Positions 53,141-62,788 of a stretch of 64,000 nt of DNA are shown here, piece by piece. Every line of letters starts with the position of its first letter. Positions within the stretch are counted from its first letter, which is position 1. Source of the DNA: Lysobacter helvus (GTDB taxonomy: Bacteria > Pseudomonadota > Gammaproteobacteria > Xanthomonadales > Xanthomonadaceae); assembly GCF_018406645.1 (NCBI RefSeq), contig NZ_AP024546.1:248001-312000 (forward strand), read 5' to 3'. The notes beneath the pieces are model-generated. The model was not told where the DNA came from, made no database searches, and saw only the letters and a program-made list of their open reading frames with translations. A program made the translations under genes and the position numbers.

Positions 53141-53542
53141 ATGCTGCGTTCCCTCACTGCCGCCGTCCTGATTGCCACTGCGATGAGCGCCTGCGCGAGC
53201 ACGGCGGGAACGACCACGCCTCCGGAGGAATCCAGCATGCGCACCGTTGCTTCGGGCCAATCCACGGCGATGGCGCAGGGCGAAAGCGTGCGCCTGTCCG
53301 ATGGTGCGACGCTGCAGTTCGTCTCCGTGCCGCAGGATTCGCGTTGCCCGCCGAAGGTGCAGTGCATCCGCGCCGGCGACGCCGACATCGAATTCGCGTT
53401 CACGCCCGCGGGCGGCACCGCCACGACCGTCACGCCCAACCTGCCGGAAGCGCCGACGAAGCCGATCGGCGCGTGGAAGCTCACGGTGGAACAGCTCACC
53501 TTCGGCGACGCGCCCAAGGTGACGGTGCGCATCGACCGATGA
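53141..53542 (+). CDS. Probable lipoprotein of unknown function
   Basis: A 133-residue protein with an N-terminal signal (MLRSLTAAVLIATAMSAC) ending in a likely lipidated Cys18, then a Thr/Pro/Glu-rich linker. The mature domain has a Cys pair in DSRCPPKVQCIRAGDAD, probably a disulfide, and a beta-rich pattern. This small family is common in Xanthomonadaceae and related bacteria, with no known role. Its stop overlaps the start of the pirin gene (ATGA). Confidence 0.75.
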   Translation: MLRSLTAAVLIATAMSACASTAGTTTPPEESSMRTVASGQSTAMAQGESVRLSDGATLQFVSVPQDSRCPPKVQCIRAGDADIEFAFTPAGGTATTVTPNLPEAPTKPIGAWKLTVEQLTFGDAPKVTVRIDR

Positions 53543-54399
53543 CCACGATCGTCGCCCCGCGCGTGCACGACCTGGGCGGCTTCCAGGTGCGCCGCGCGGT
53601 GCCGTCGATCCAGGCGCGCAGCGTCGGGCCGTTCGTGTTCGTCGACCACATGGGGCCCGCGCTGTTCGAACCGGGCCGCGGCATCGACGTGCGCCCGCAC
53701 CCGCACATCGGCCTGGCGACGGTGACGTTCCTGTGGGCCGGCACGATCCGCCATCGCGACACGCTGGGCAACGTGCAGGACATCGCGCCCGGCGACGTCA
53801 ACTGGATGACGGCCGGCCGCGGCATCGCGCATTCGGAGCGCACGCCGCTCGACGTGCGCGGCGCGCCGCATCCCGTGCATGGCATGCAGACGTGGGTCGC
53901 GTTGCCGCGCAGCCATGAAGAAACCGATCCGGCGTTCTTCCACCATGCGGCGGAAGCGTTGCCGCGCATCGAAACCCCGGGCACCACGTTGCGCGTGATC
54001 GCGGGCCGTGCGTTCGGCGAGGAATCGCCGGTGCAGGTGTTCGCCGATACGTTCAACGTCGCGGTCGATCTCGCACCCGACGCGGAACTGGAAATCGACG
54101 CGCGTGCCGCCGAGCGCGCGCTCTACGTGCTCGACGGCAACGCGCAACTGGATGGCGCGGACATCCCCGTGCAGCACCTGGTGCTGCTGGATCCGGGCGT
54201 GCGACATCGCCTGCGCGCGACGACGCCGCTGAAGGCGATGCTCTTCGGCGGCGAACCGCTGGATGCGCCGCGCCACATGTGGTGGAACTTCGTCAGCAGC
54301 TCGAAGGAGCGGATCGAGCAGGCGAAGCAGGACTGGCTCGAGGATCGCTTCGGGAAGATCGACGGGGAGACGGAATTCATTCCGTTGCCTGAGCGCTAG
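53539..54399 (+). CDS. Pirin family protein 1
   Basis: A 286-residue bicupin. The N-terminal cupin has the metal site RPHPHIGLATVTFLWAG, then GDVNWMTAGRGIAHSE. The C-terminal cupin has LDGNAQLDGADI and WWNFVSSSKERI. Pirins are iron-binding proteins; some act as quercetinases and others as regulators of metabolism or redox. The gene is coupled to the lipoprotein gene upstream. Its TAG stop shares the CTAG with the converging second pirin gene. Confidence 0.92.
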   Translation: MTTIVAPRVHDLGGFQVRRAVPSIQARSVGPFVFVDHMGPALFEPGRGIDVRPHPHIGLATVTFLWAGTIRHRDTLGNVQDIAPGDVNWMTAGRGIAHSERTPLDVRGAPHPVHGMQTWVALPRSHEETDPAFFHHAAEALPRIETPGTTLRVIAGRAFGEESPVQVFADTFNVAVDLAPDAELEIDARAAERALYVLDGNAQLDGADIPVQHLVLLDPGVRHRLRATTPLKAMLFGGEPLDAPRHMWWNFVSSSKERIEQAKQDWLEDRFGKIDGETEFIPLPER

Positions 54400-55256
54400 A
54401 ACTTCCCTTCCTGGAAGTCCACGAACGCCTGCATGATCTCTTCCTTCGTGTTCATCACGAACGGGCCGTAACGCGCCACCGGTTCGCGCAGCGGGCGCCC
54501 CGCCACCAGGATCAACCGCGCACCCTGCGCACCGGCGCGCACGGCGAACACATCGCCGCCGCCCAGCACCGCGAGTTCCTGCGACGCCAGCGCACGCGCA
54601 TCCTCGCCCTCGCCCACCGTCGCGTCGCCTTCGAACACGTACGCGAACGCGTTGTGGCCTTCGGGCAACGCGTGCGTCCAGGCGACGCCTGCATCGAGCG
54701 CGATGTCGAGGTACACCGGATCCGTCGCCGGCTGCGCGATCGGACCGCGCGTGCCATCGACGTCGCCGGCGATCACTTTCACGCTGACACCCGCGGCCGG
54801 CTGCACCTGCGGAATGTGGTCCGGCGCGAACTCCTGGTACTGCGGCGCATCCATCTTGTTGGCCTTCGGCAAGTTGACCCACAGCTGGAAGCCGCGCATG
54901 CGGCCTTCCTGCTGTTCGGGCATCTCGCTGTGCACCAGGCCGCGGCCCGCGGTCATCCACTGCACGCTGCCGGGCACCAGCAGGCCTTCGTTGCCGTGGT
55001 TGTCGCGGTGGCGCATGCGGCCATCGAGCATGTAGGTGACGGTCTCGAAGCCGCGATGCGGATGGTCGGGGAAGCCGGCGAGGTAATCCTCGGCCTTGTC
55101 GGTGCCGAATTCGTCGAGCAGCAGGAACGGATCGAGCATGTCGAGTTCGGGCGAGCCGATGACGCGCGTGAGCTTGACGCCGGCGCCGTCGGACGCGGGG
55201 CGGCCGCGCAGCTTGCGGGCGACGCGGGCGTGGGTGGGAGCGGTCGTGGTCGACAT
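54396..55256 (-). CDS. Pirin family protein 2
   Basis: The 286 residues start at the ATG ending at 55256 (MSTTTAPTHARVARKLRGRP). It has the N-terminal cupin iron motif PDHPHRGFETVTYMLDG and GSVQWMTAGRGLVHSEM. The C-terminal cupin ends RYGPFVMNTKEEIMQAFVDF, the signature of the YhhW/YhaK-like branch, which differs from pirin 1. Two divergent pirins, equal in length, face each other. Functions may be quercetinase or sensor-like; unknown. Confidence 0.91.
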   Translation of the reverse strand: MSTTTAPTHARVARKLRGRPASDGAGVKLTRVIGSPELDMLDPFLLLDEFGTDKAEDYLAGFPDHPHRGFETVTYMLDGRMRHRDNHGNEGLLVPGSVQWMTAGRGLVHSEMPEQQEGRMRGFQLWVNLPKANKMDAPQYQEFAPDHIPQVQPAAGVSVKVIAGDVDGTRGPIAQPATDPVYLDIALDAGVAWTHALPEGHNAFAYVFEGDATVGEGEDARALASQELAVLGGGDVFAVRAGAQGARLILVAGRPLREPVARYGPFVMNTKEEIMQAFVDFQEGKF

Positions 55257-55335
55257 GGGACCTCCTTCGTTGCGAAGCCGGAACGATGGTGGCGGCGGGC
55301 GGCCGGGACCAGCCGCACCGCTGGAACGCAGGGTG

Positions 55336-55929
55336 TCAGCCGCGACGCGCCTGCTCGTAGACGTACACGGTGGCGGGCGGCACGTTGCGCAGGATGAAGG
55401 TGCCGCGCCGCACCTGCAGGCCCAGTTCCGCGGCCACGGCATCGCCGATGGGCGCCTGCGGGCCGTAGGTGAACTGGATGAAGCGGCCGTCCGGGCGCAG
55501 GCACTGGAAGGCCGCGGCCACGATCGCGCGCTGCAGCTCGGCCGGCATCGTCAGCAGGCCCAGGCCGGAAATGATCGCGTCCGCCGGGCCCGCGGCCAGG
55601 TAACCGGTGCGCTCCGCGATGCCGGGCAGGTCGCGGGCATCGCCGAGTTCGACACGCACGGCCGGGAAGCGCGCGTGCAGGTGCGCGTGCAGTTCCTCGT
55701 TGAGTTCGAGCACCAGCAGCGCGTCGCCATGCACGCCGTGCGCGAGCAACGCGCGCGTCAACGCGCCCGTGCCGCCGCCCAGTTCGATCACGCGCGCGGT
55801 GCCCGGTGGGAGTTCGGCGACCATCGCCGCGGCGAGTTCGCGGCTGGAGGGCACCACGGCCGCGGTGCGCAACGGATTGCGCAGCCATTGCCGGAACAGC
55901 GCCCACCAGCTCGCGTGCGCGGCGTTCAT
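55336..55929 (-). CDS. Class I SAM-dependent methyltransferase, phospholipid N-methyltransferase-like
   Basis: The 197 residues start at the ATG ending at 55929 ([20 protein letters not shown]). Motif I is IELGGGTGALT, followed by ELNEELHAHLHARF, and the pattern LRNPLRTAAVVPSSRELA is that of PmtA-type phosphatidylethanolamine N-methyltransferases and relatives, which act at the membrane. It starts on the last base of rlmKL's stop (TGATG), so it is translated from the same message. Phosphatidylcholine synthesis is possible but not shown. Confidence 0.8.
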   Translation of the reverse strand: MNAAHASWWALFRQWLRNPLRTAAVVPSSRELAAAMVAELPPGTARVIELGGGTGALTRALLAHGVHGDALLVLELNEELHAHLHARFPAVRVELGDARDLPGIAERTGYLAAGPADAIISGLGLLTMPAELQRAIVAAAFQCLRPDGRFIQFTYGPQAPIGDAVAAELGLQVRRGTFILRNVPPATVYVYEQARRG

Positions 55930-58076
55930 CAGTACGCGCCCCAGCGGCGCAGGCGCCAGCAGCGATGGATGCGCGCGTCGCGCGCGAAGTCCGGTGGGAT
56001 CGTGGCGGGCGAGATGTCTTCGATCTCCGCCACGTCGGCCAGCGCTTCGGTGTCGAGCTTGAAGCGGCGGTAGTTGTTCGAGAAGTACAACGCGCCGCCC
56101 GGCGCCAGCCGCGCGATCGCGGCGCGCAGCATGCGCACGTGTTCCTTCTGCACGTCGAAGTCGGCGGCGCGCGCGGAATTGGAGAACGTGGGCGGGTCGC
56201 AGAAGATCACGTCGTAGTGCCCGCGATCGGACAGCAGCCACTGCATCGCATCGGCCTGCACCAGGCGATGGCGACCGCCGCCGATGCCGTTTTCCTGCAG
56301 GTTGTCGGACAACCATTGCAGGTAGGTGCCGGACAGATCGACGCTGGTCGTGCTGTCGGCGCCGCCGCGCGCGGCCTGCACCGTGGCCACGCCCGTGTAG
56401 CAGAACAGATTGAGGAACCGCTTGCCCTGCGCGATGCGCGCGAACTCCAGGCGCAGCGGGCGGTGGTCGAGGAACATGCCCGTGTCGAGGTAATCGAACA
56501 GGTTCACGCGCAGGCGCGCGTCGCCTTCGCGCACGACGAGCACTTCGCCGCGACGATCGAACCGCCCGTACTTGCTGCCGCCCTTGCCGATGCTGCGCGT
56601 CTTCAGCGCGATGCGGTCCTTCGGGATCCCGAACACCTCGCGCGCCGCGGCCAGCAGGTCGTTGAGGCGCTTGCGCGTGGTGGCTTCCGGGATCTCGGCG
56701 GGCGCGGCGTATTCCTGCACGTGCAGCCACGCGTTGCGCGAATCGGCTTCGGTGTAGACGTCGATCGCGGCCGCGTACTCGGGCAGGTCGGCGTCGTAGG
56801 CGCGATAGCAATCGACGTTCTCGCGCTCGCGCCAGGCCTTCAGCTTCTTCAGGTTCTTGCGCAGGCGGTTGGCGACCATCTGCGCGCCTTCCGACAACAC
56901 CGGCGCCGGTGCATCCGCCGCGCGCTGCGGCGGTGCGACCGGATCGCACACGATCAGCGTGCACTCGATGGCGCCGTTGAACAGCTGGTAGCGCTTCGCG
57001 GCGCGCAGGCCGGTGGCGCGCGCGAGTTCGTCGTCGCCGCACAACAACGCACCGCGCCATTGCGGGACGGTGCGGCGCAACGCATCGCCGAGCGCGCGGT
57101 ACAGCGCGGGATCGGCGGCCAGGCGCGCGTCGTACGGCGGGTTGCAGACGACGACGCCGCGTTCGGGCGCGTCGCCGAGCGTCAAAGCTTCGATCGACGA
57201 CACGGCCCAGTCGATCGCGTGCGCGACGCCTGCGGCCTCCGCGTTGTCTTCCGCGACACGCAGGATGCGCGGATCGATGTCGCGGCCGGAGATCGCGCGA
57301 GGCAAGCCCGACAGGCCTGCGTCGCGACGTGCGATCGCCTCGTCGCGCAAGCGCGCCCAGGCCTCGGGATCGAACCCGCGCCAGCGCGTCGGCAACGACC
57401 CGCCATGGCGCTGCAAGCCGGGCGCGACATCCGCCGCCATCAGCGCGCCTTCGATCAGCAGCGTGCCGCTGCCGCACATCGGGTCCAGCAACGCGCCGCC
57501 GTCGTGGTACGCCTGCGGCCAGCCGCCGCGCAGCAGCACGGCGGCCGCGAGGTTTTCCTTCAGCGGCGCTTCGCCCTGCGCGCGACGCCAACCGCGGCGA
57601 TGCATCGGGCCGCCGCCGAGGTCGATCGACACGATCGCCCTGCCCTTGCGCACGACCAGGTTGACGCGCACGTCGGGCGATTCCACGTCCACGTCCGGCC
57701 GCGCGCCGGTGCGCTCGCGCAGCACGTCGACGATGCCGTCCTTCACGCGTTGCGCGGCATAGCGCGCATGCGTGAGCGCTTCGCCGGACACATGCGCATC
57801 CACCGCGATCGTGTGGCCGGGGCCGAGGTGCGTTTCCCAATCGATGGCGGCCACGCCCGCGTACAGCGCGTGTTCGTCGGCGCACGCGAATTCGGCGATC
57901 GGCCACGACACGCGGCTCGCCAGGCGCGACCACAGCACGGCGCGTTGCGCGTCTTCGAGCGTGCCTTCGACGTTGGCGCCGGCCATCGTCGCCGTGGCGC
58001 GCGTGGCGCCGAGGGCGACCAGTTCGTCGGCGAGCAGGTATTCCAGGCCCTTGCCGCAGCTTGCGAAGAATTTCAT
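55929..58076 (-). CDS. rlmKL: Bifunctional 23S rRNA methyltransferase RlmKL
   Basis: The 715 residues start at the ATG ending at 58076 ([20 protein letters not shown]). An N-terminal THUMP domain is followed by the RlmL part (motif [20 protein letters not shown], then [12 protein letters not shown] for m2G2445). The C-terminal RlmK part ([20 protein letters not shown] and [11 protein letters not shown]) makes m7G2069. Both catalytic halves look intact. It starts 1 nt before the end of the upstream hydrolase gene and overlaps the downstream methyltransferase gene. Confidence 0.95.
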   Translation of the reverse strand: MKFFASCGKGLEYLLADELVALGATRATATMAGANVEGTLEDAQRAVLWSRLASRVSWPIAEFACADEHALYAGVAAIDWETHLGPGHTIAVDAHVSGEALTHARYAAQRVKDGIVDVLRERTGARPDVDVESPDVRVNLVVRKGRAIVSIDLGGGPMHRRGWRRAQGEAPLKENLAAAVLLRGGWPQAYHDGGALLDPMCGSGTLLIEGALMAADVAPGLQRHGGSLPTRWRGFDPEAWARLRDEAIARRDAGLSGLPRAISGRDIDPRILRVAEDNAEAAGVAHAIDWAVSSIEALTLGDAPERGVVVCNPPYDARLAADPALYRALGDALRRTVPQWRGALLCGDDELARATGLRAAKRYQLFNGAIECTLIVCDPVAPPQRAADAPAPVLSEGAQMVANRLRKNLKKLKAWRERENVDCYRAYDADLPEYAAAIDVYTEADSRNAWLHVQEYAAPAEIPEATTRKRLNDLLAAAREVFGIPKDRIALKTRSIGKGGSKYGRFDRRGEVLVVREGDARLRVNLFDYLDTGMFLDHRPLRLEFARIAQGKRFLNLFCYTGVATVQAARGGADSTTSVDLSGTYLQWLSDNLQENGIGGGRHRLVQADAMQWLLSDRGHYDVIFCDPPTFSNSARAADFDVQKEHVRMLRAAIARLAPGGALYFSNNYRRFKLDTEALADVAEIEDISPATIPPDFARDARIHRCWRLRRWGAY

Positions 58077-58077
58077 C

Positions 58078-58602
58078 TCAAAGTTTCGCCAGCAGGGCGC
58101 CGAACGCCTCGGCGCTGGCCGTGACGTGCGCGGACAACCGGTGCGTGTCGTCGACCAGTTGCAGCGTGGCGCGGCGTTCGCGCGCCCACGCGACGACTTC
58201 GGCGGCGGGGATGAGTTCGTCGTCCCAGCCGTGCAGGATCGAGGTGGGCACGTCGGCCGCATCGAAGGGATGCGCGGGATCGAGCAGGATCGGCGGCGCC
58301 ATCAGGAACAGGCCCGCGACCGGCACCTGCAACGACACGCGCCCGGAAATCCACGCACCGAGGCTGGAGCCGGCGAGCACGACGCGCCCTTTCGACGCGG
58401 CACTGCGCGTGAGCGCGAGCAACCGCTGCACGCGCGCGGCCACGTCGCCGAGGTCGCTGACGTCGCGGCGCGCATCGAGGTCGGTGAAATCGGGGCGTTC
58501 GCAGGTCCAGCCGAAGCGTTCGGCGACGACGGCGAGCGCGGTGACCTTGGTGGCGTCCGGCCCGCTTTCGAACCCGTGCGACAGGATGCAGTGGCCCGGC
58601 AT
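58078..58602 (-). CDS. Small alpha/beta-hydrolase (YqiA/YcfP-like)
   Basis: A 174-residue protein beginning [20 protein letters not shown], with nucleophile motif LAGSSLGAW, an acid in HGWDDELIP and His in [10 protein letters not shown]. It is a compact esterase-like fold without a lid domain. It starts in a TGATG overlap with the MOSC gene and ends 1 nt before rlmKL. The substrate is unknown; the conserved position in this operon suggests a housekeeping role. Confidence 0.82.
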   Translation of the reverse strand: MPGHCILSHGFESGPDATKVTALAVVAERFGWTCERPDFTDLDARRDVSDLGDVAARVQRLLALTRSAASKGRVVLAGSSLGAWISGRVSLQVPVAGLFLMAPPILLDPAHPFDAADVPTSILHGWDDELIPAAEVVAWARERRATLQLVDDTHRLSAHVTASAEAFGALLAKL

Positions 58603-59120
58603 CACGCGTCCTCGCCGGGTTGCGGCAGCGCTTCCACCGCATCGCCGACGCGCAGCGTGCCGCCTTCGACGATGCGCGCGCACAAGCCGCCCATGCCGCG
58701 CATCGCGTTGTAACCGCCGGGGCCGAGCGCCTTTTCCATGTTCGAACACGGATCGCAGCTGTCGGTGCCTTCCAGCACCACGTCGCCGACGCGGAACCGG
58801 CGGCCCTTCAGCGCGACCAGCGGGATGCCGGAGACGACGAGGTTGCGGCGCAGCGTCGCGGGCGACACGGCGTCGTGGCCGGACAACGCCGCGATCACCG
58901 GCAAATGCTCGGCCTGGATCAGCGTGACGCCGCGCTTGCCGCTGCCGCTGGCGTAGCGGTCGCCGACCAGGCCCTGGCCGGTGTTGGCCTGCGCGTGGTC
59001 GGTCTCGTGCATCGGGACGGCGCGCTTCGGGCGCAGGCCGATCCATTCCACGCGACCGGCGCGCGGCAGGGTGGCCATCAGTTTTCCGAGTTCCGAACCC
59101 GGTGGGGGCAGCGTGGCCAT
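58602..59120 (-). CDS. MOSC domain-containing protein
   Basis: A 172-residue stand-alone MOSC domain. This is the C-terminal sulfur-carrier domain of molybdenum cofactor sulfurases, and free-standing versions (YiiM-like) detoxify N-hydroxylated compounds with Moco. Visible features are GQGLVGDRYASGSGKRGVTL and a cysteine pair in EGTDSCDPCSNMEKAL, a likely cofactor or sulfur ligand. M15 is an alternative start. It is the first gene of MOSC-hydrolase-rlmKL-methyltransferase, divergent from the amidase gene with about 53 bp between. Confidence 0.85.
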   Translation of the reverse strand: MATLPPPGSELGKLMATLPRAGRVEWIGLRPKRAVPMHETDHAQANTGQGLVGDRYASGSGKRGVTLIQAEHLPVIAALSGHDAVSPATLRRNLVVSGIPLVALKGRRFRVGDVVLEGTDSCDPCSNMEKALGPGGYNAMRGMGGLCARIVEGGTLRVGDAVEALPQPGEDA

Positions 59121-59173
59121 TGCGTCAACTCCGGCGCCGTGGCGGGAAAGCGGCCGATGCTAGCATCGCGGGC

Positions 59174-59767
59174 ATGTGGGCCATGCCTCCACCCGACCCG
59201 GACCAGACGATGCAGACCCGTCCCCTGCCCTACGAAGCACGCCTGGACGCGCGCAGCGATGCGCAACTGGACCTGGTGGTGGTGCATTGCACGGAACTGC
59301 CGGACCTGGCCACCGCGCGCGAATACGGCGAGCGCGTGCTGTACGCGGGCTCGGGCACCGGCAACAGCGGCCATTACTACATCGATCGCGATGGCACGGT
59401 GCAACGCTGGGTGGAACCGCTGCGCGTGGCCAACCACACGCGCGGATACAACCCGCGCTCGATCGGGATCGAACTGGTGAACACGGGGCGATATCCGCGC
59501 TGGCTGGATGCGGCGCACCAGGGGATGGACGAGCCATACACCGAAGCGCAGATCGCCGCGCTCGTGCGCCTGCTGCAGCAACTGCAGCGCGAGCACCCGT
59601 CGCTGAAGTTCATCGCCGGGCACGAAGACCTGGACACCACCGAGGTCGCTGCGGAAGACGACCCTTCACGGCAGGTGCGGCGCAAGCGCGATCCGGGCCC
59701 TTTGTTCCCGTGGGCGCGGGTGCTGCAGCAGGTCCCGCTGGAGCGGTTGCACGCCGAAAGTCCGTAG
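59174..59767 (+). CDS. N-acetylmuramoyl-L-alanine amidase (Amidase_2 / AmpD-like)
   Basis: About 197 residues from ATG 59174; M4 and M13 are alternative starts. The Amidase_2 zinc motif is present: H38 in LVVVHCTE, His in IAGHEDLD, and Asp in KRDPGPLFPW, with GHYYIDRDGTVQRWV in between. No signal peptide is visible, so it is probably cytoplasmic and would cleave anhydro-muropeptides in cell-wall recycling, like AmpD. It stands before tesB and is not next to ampE or ampR. Confidence 0.83.
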   Translation: MWAMPPPDPDQTMQTRPLPYEARLDARSDAQLDLVVVHCTELPDLATAREYGERVLYAGSGTGNSGHYYIDRDGTVQRWVEPLRVANHTRGYNPRSIGIELVNTGRYPRWLDAAHQGMDEPYTEAQIAALVRLLQQLQREHPSLKFIAGHEDLDTTEVAAEDDPSRQVRRKRDPGPLFPWARVLQQVPLERLHAESP

Positions 59768-59777
59768 ACTTCCCCGC

Positions 59778-60656
59778 ATGACCGCCCCCGTTTCCGAACT
59801 CATCGAACTGCTGTCCCTCGAACGCCTCGAGGACAACCTCTTCCGCGGCCAGAGCCGCGACATCGGCACCAAGTACGTCTTCGGCGGGCAGGTGCTCGGC
59901 CAGGCGCTGTCGGCCGCGCAGGCCACGATGGCGTCGGCCGACGACCCGCGCAACGCGCATTCGCTGCACGCGTATTTCCTGCGCGCCGGCGACATCGACG
60001 CGCCGATCGTGTACCTGGTGGACCGCACGCGCGACGGCGGCAGCTTCTCCGTGCGGCGCGTCACCGCGGTCCAGCACGGGCAGCCGATCTTCTTCCTCGC
60101 CGCCTCGTTCCAGAAGGAAGAGCGCGGCGGCGAACACCAGTTGTCGATGCCCGAGGTCCCCAAGCCCGAAGACATCGTGCCCACGCCCGACCTGCCGCAG
60201 GACCAGCTCTCGAAGCTGCCTTCGAAGGTGCAGCGCTGGCTCTCGCGCCGCGGGCCGTTCGAATTCCGCCACGTGTATCCGCGCGATGAACTCAATCCGC
60301 CGAAGCGCCCGCCCTACCAGCACGTGTGGTTCCGCCTGTCCGAACGCGTGGGCGATGCGCCGGAACTGCATCGCGCGCTGCTTGCGTACGCGTCGGATTT
60401 CCACCTGCTCGGCACGGCCACGTTCCCGCACGGCATCAGCTACTACCAGCCGAACGTGCTGATGGCCTCACTCGACCATGCGTTGTGGTTCCACCGCCCG
60501 TTCCGCGCGGACGAATGGCTGCTGTATTCCATCGACAGCCCGAGTGCGCAGGACGGCCGCGGCCTGGCGCGCGGGCAGATCTTCGATCGCGACGGCAAGC
60601 TCGTGGCGAGCACCGCGCAGGAAGGCCTGATCCGCGTCGTCGAGGCGAAGGGCTGA
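59778..60656 (+). CDS. tesB: Acyl-CoA thioesterase II
   Basis: A 292-residue double hot-dog enzyme that hydrolyses acyl-CoA to free fatty acid and CoA. The catalytic acid is D207 in LAYASDFHLLGTA, and the Thr/Gln region is in DSPSAQDGRGLARGQIF. The N-terminal half has VFGGQVLGQAL and HSLHAYFLRAGD. It starts 10 nt after the amidase gene and ends 1 nt before the next gene. Confidence 0.94.
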   Translation: MTAPVSELIELLSLERLEDNLFRGQSRDIGTKYVFGGQVLGQALSAAQATMASADDPRNAHSLHAYFLRAGDIDAPIVYLVDRTRDGGSFSVRRVTAVQHGQPIFFLAASFQKEERGGEHQLSMPEVPKPEDIVPTPDLPQDQLSKLPSKVQRWLSRRGPFEFRHVYPRDELNPPKRPPYQHVWFRLSERVGDAPELHRALLAYASDFHLLGTATFPHGISYYQPNVLMASLDHALWFHRPFRADEWLLYSIDSPSAQDGRGLARGQIFDRDGKLVASTAQEGLIRVVEAKG

Positions 60657-60657
60657 G

Positions 60658-61530
60658 ATGCGGCAGGTCTTCGCCAGCGCGCGCATGGAAAACGTCGAGG
60701 GCATCGCGCAGTTCCTCGAAGAACACGACATCGAAGTGCGCATCACGCACGGCCGTTCCTACAAGGGCGGCTGGGGCGGACGCCGCACGTACCGCGACGA
60801 CGAGAGCGGCCCGATCCCCGCGGTGTGGGTGGTGAAGTCGGAAGACCAGCCGCGCGCGCGCCAGTTGCTGCGCGAAGCCGGATTGCTGGGCTCCACGCGC
60901 ACGGGCACGGACAGTTTCCTCGCGCCGTCCGTGCATGGGGATTCCCTCGAATTCGCCGCCAAGGCCGCGCCGACGAAGCGCGCGTTCCGTTACAAGGTGG
61001 CGTTGCTGATCGCGATCGTGGCGGCGGTGGCGCTGGCGTGGACGGCGACTCGCAATGCAAAGGTTTCGACGGCGACGCCGCCGAAACTGGTCGACGGACA
61101 CGGGTTGTTCCTGCCCGCGGAGCGCACAGCGCCGGCGACCACCGTCACGGCGAAACCCGCCGAGCCGGTCCCCGGCGCCTACCCCGTCGACACCCCGCCC
61201 GTCCTCGCCACCACGCTGGCCGCCACCGAACTCGCCATCCACGACACGCACGTCGCCTGCCTGCGCATCGATGGCGTGGCCGCGAGCGACGAGATGCTCG
61301 CACCGCTGAAGCGCACCGGCCTGGCGTTCGACTGCACGCGCACCGCCGACGCGGCGACGCTCACCCTCGACGTGCGCGGCTACCGCACCGACGGGTCGGG
61401 CACCGGCACGGTCGACCTCGCGGTCACCAGCGCCGACGGCCAGGGCCGCGCGAGCACGCAGGTCCGCAGCCTGCTGGTGCGCCGCCAGGAAGCGGACTGG
61501 CACGTGGTGCGGATCCTGTCGGTGCAGTGA
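60658..61530 (+). CDS. DUF2007-type signal-transducing N-terminus with membrane anchor and periplasmic domain
   Basis: A 290-residue protein. Residues 1-75 (MRQVFASARMENVEGIAQFL ... EDQPRARQLLREAGL) match the DUF2007 pattern (KVFxAxNxxEAxxxxxxLxxxGI). Then there is a membrane segment at about 110-127 (YKVALLIAIVAAVALAW) and a ~160-residue extracytoplasmic domain with repeated Asp/Thr motifs. The stop (TGA) shares a base with the start of the sigma factor gene (TGATG). It could be an anti-sigma or a sensor; this is inference from coupling. Confidence 0.6.
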   Translation: MRQVFASARMENVEGIAQFLEEHDIEVRITHGRSYKGGWGGRRTYRDDESGPIPAVWVVKSEDQPRARQLLREAGLLGSTRTGTDSFLAPSVHGDSLEFAAKAAPTKRAFRYKVALLIAIVAAVALAWTATRNAKVSTATPPKLVDGHGLFLPAERTAPATTVTAKPAEPVPGAYPVDTPPVLATTLAATELAIHDTHVACLRIDGVAASDEMLAPLKRTGLAFDCTRTADAATLTLDVRGYRTDGSGTGTVDLAVTSADGQGRASTQVRSLLVRRQEADWHVVRILSVQ

Positions 61531-62717
61531 TGTCACATCCGGCGCCCGGCGACGTCCTTGTGGCCATGAACGCCACCACTGCCGATTTCGTCATCCGCCG
61601 CGACCTGCCCGCCGCCAGCCAGGGCGACCGTGATGCCTACGGCCGCATCGTCGCGGCCTGCCAGAACACCGTCACCGCGATCGCGCTGGCGATCGTGCGC
61701 GACGTGCAGGCGAGCGAGGACATCGCGCAGGACGCCTTCCTCAGCGGCTGGCAGCAACTGCGCCGCCTGCACAACCCCGACAGCTTCCTGCCGTGGCTGC
61801 GCCAGATCACGCGCAACCTCGCGCGCGACCACCTGCGTGCGAACGGCCGCGGCCCGCGCCCGGTGGACGATGCCGACGCCGCGATCGCCGCGGCCGCCGA
61901 TCCCGGCCCGTCGCCGATGCATGCGCTCATCGATGCCGAACGCGCGGCCGCCGCGGCGGACCTGATCTCCGCGTTGCCGGCCGAGAGTCGTGAAACCTTG
62001 CTGCTCTATTACCGCGAAGGCCAGCGATCGCAGCAGGTCGCCGCGCTGCTGGGCTTGTCGGATGCGGCGGTGCGCAAGCGCCTGTCGCGCGCGCGGGAAG
62101 CGCTGCGCACCGACCTGCTCGCGCGCTTCGGCGAATTCGCGCAGGGCTCGGCGCCGGCGGCGGCGTTCGCGACGATCGTGACCGGCGCATTGATGACCGC
62201 CAGCCCGCCGGCCGCGGCGGCGGGCATGCTGGGCGCGGGCGCGACGGCCGTGGGTGCGAAGACGCTCGGCCAGGTGTTGCTGGGCGCCGCGGGGTCGATC
62301 GGCATCGCCGCGTTCGCCGCGCTCGCCTCGATCGCCTGGGGCCTGCGCCGCCAGTTGCGCGAAGCGATCGACGACGAAGAACGCACGGCGCTGGTGCGCT
62401 CGGCGATGGTCAACGTCGGCGCGTCCATCGGTTACGTGCTGGCGCTGCTGGCCCTGGCCGCGGGGACGCGCGGCTGGGTGCTGCCGGTGCTGGTCACCGC
62501 CGTGTTCATGGCGATCATCTTCTGGCAGACCGCCGTGGTGCAGCGCCGCGCGATGGCGCGCCGGCATGCGCTGGAAGCACAGCGCGATCCGGTCCTCGCG
62601 GCGAAGCGCCGGCGCCGCGAACGGTGGCAGTGCCACCTCGGGATGGTGGTCGGTGCGCTGGGCGGTTTCGGCGGGCTGATCGGCGGTCTGATGGCGTCGG
62701 GCCGGATTGCCTTCTAG
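61530..62717 (+). CDS. ECF sigma factor with C-terminal multi-span membrane tail
   Basis: A 395-residue protein starting at ATG 61530; M13 is an alternative start. Region 2 is at about 35-105 ([20 protein letters not shown] ... [20 protein letters not shown]) and region 4 at about 145-195 ([40 protein letters not shown]). After region 4 the chain has four to six hydrophobic segments separated by basic stretches, ending in a Gly-rich helix ([18 protein letters not shown]). A membrane tail on an ECF sigma factor suggests self-sequestration at the membrane and release by proteolysis. No separate anti-sigma gene is obvious, except perhaps the coupled upstream gene. Confidence 0.8.
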   Translation: MSHPAPGDVLVAMNATTADFVIRRDLPAASQGDRDAYGRIVAACQNTVTAIALAIVRDVQASEDIAQDAFLSGWQQLRRLHNPDSFLPWLRQITRNLARDHLRANGRGPRPVDDADAAIAAAADPGPSPMHALIDAERAAAAADLISALPAESRETLLLYYREGQRSQQVAALLGLSDAAVRKRLSRAREALRTDLLARFGEFAQGSAPAAAFATIVTGALMTASPPAAAAGMLGAGATAVGAKTLGQVLLGAAGSIGIAAFAALASIAWGLRRQLREAIDDEERTALVRSAMVNVGASIGYVLALLALAAGTRGWVLPVLVTAVFMAIIFWQTAVVQRRAMARRHALEAQRDPVLAAKRRRRERWQCHLGMVVGALGGFGGLIGGLMASGRIAF

Positions 62718-62788
62718 ACGCCGTTTTGGCACTCGCGCGTGACGAACGCGCGACAAAAACGCACGCGCGCAGGCGCTATGCTCGCCCC

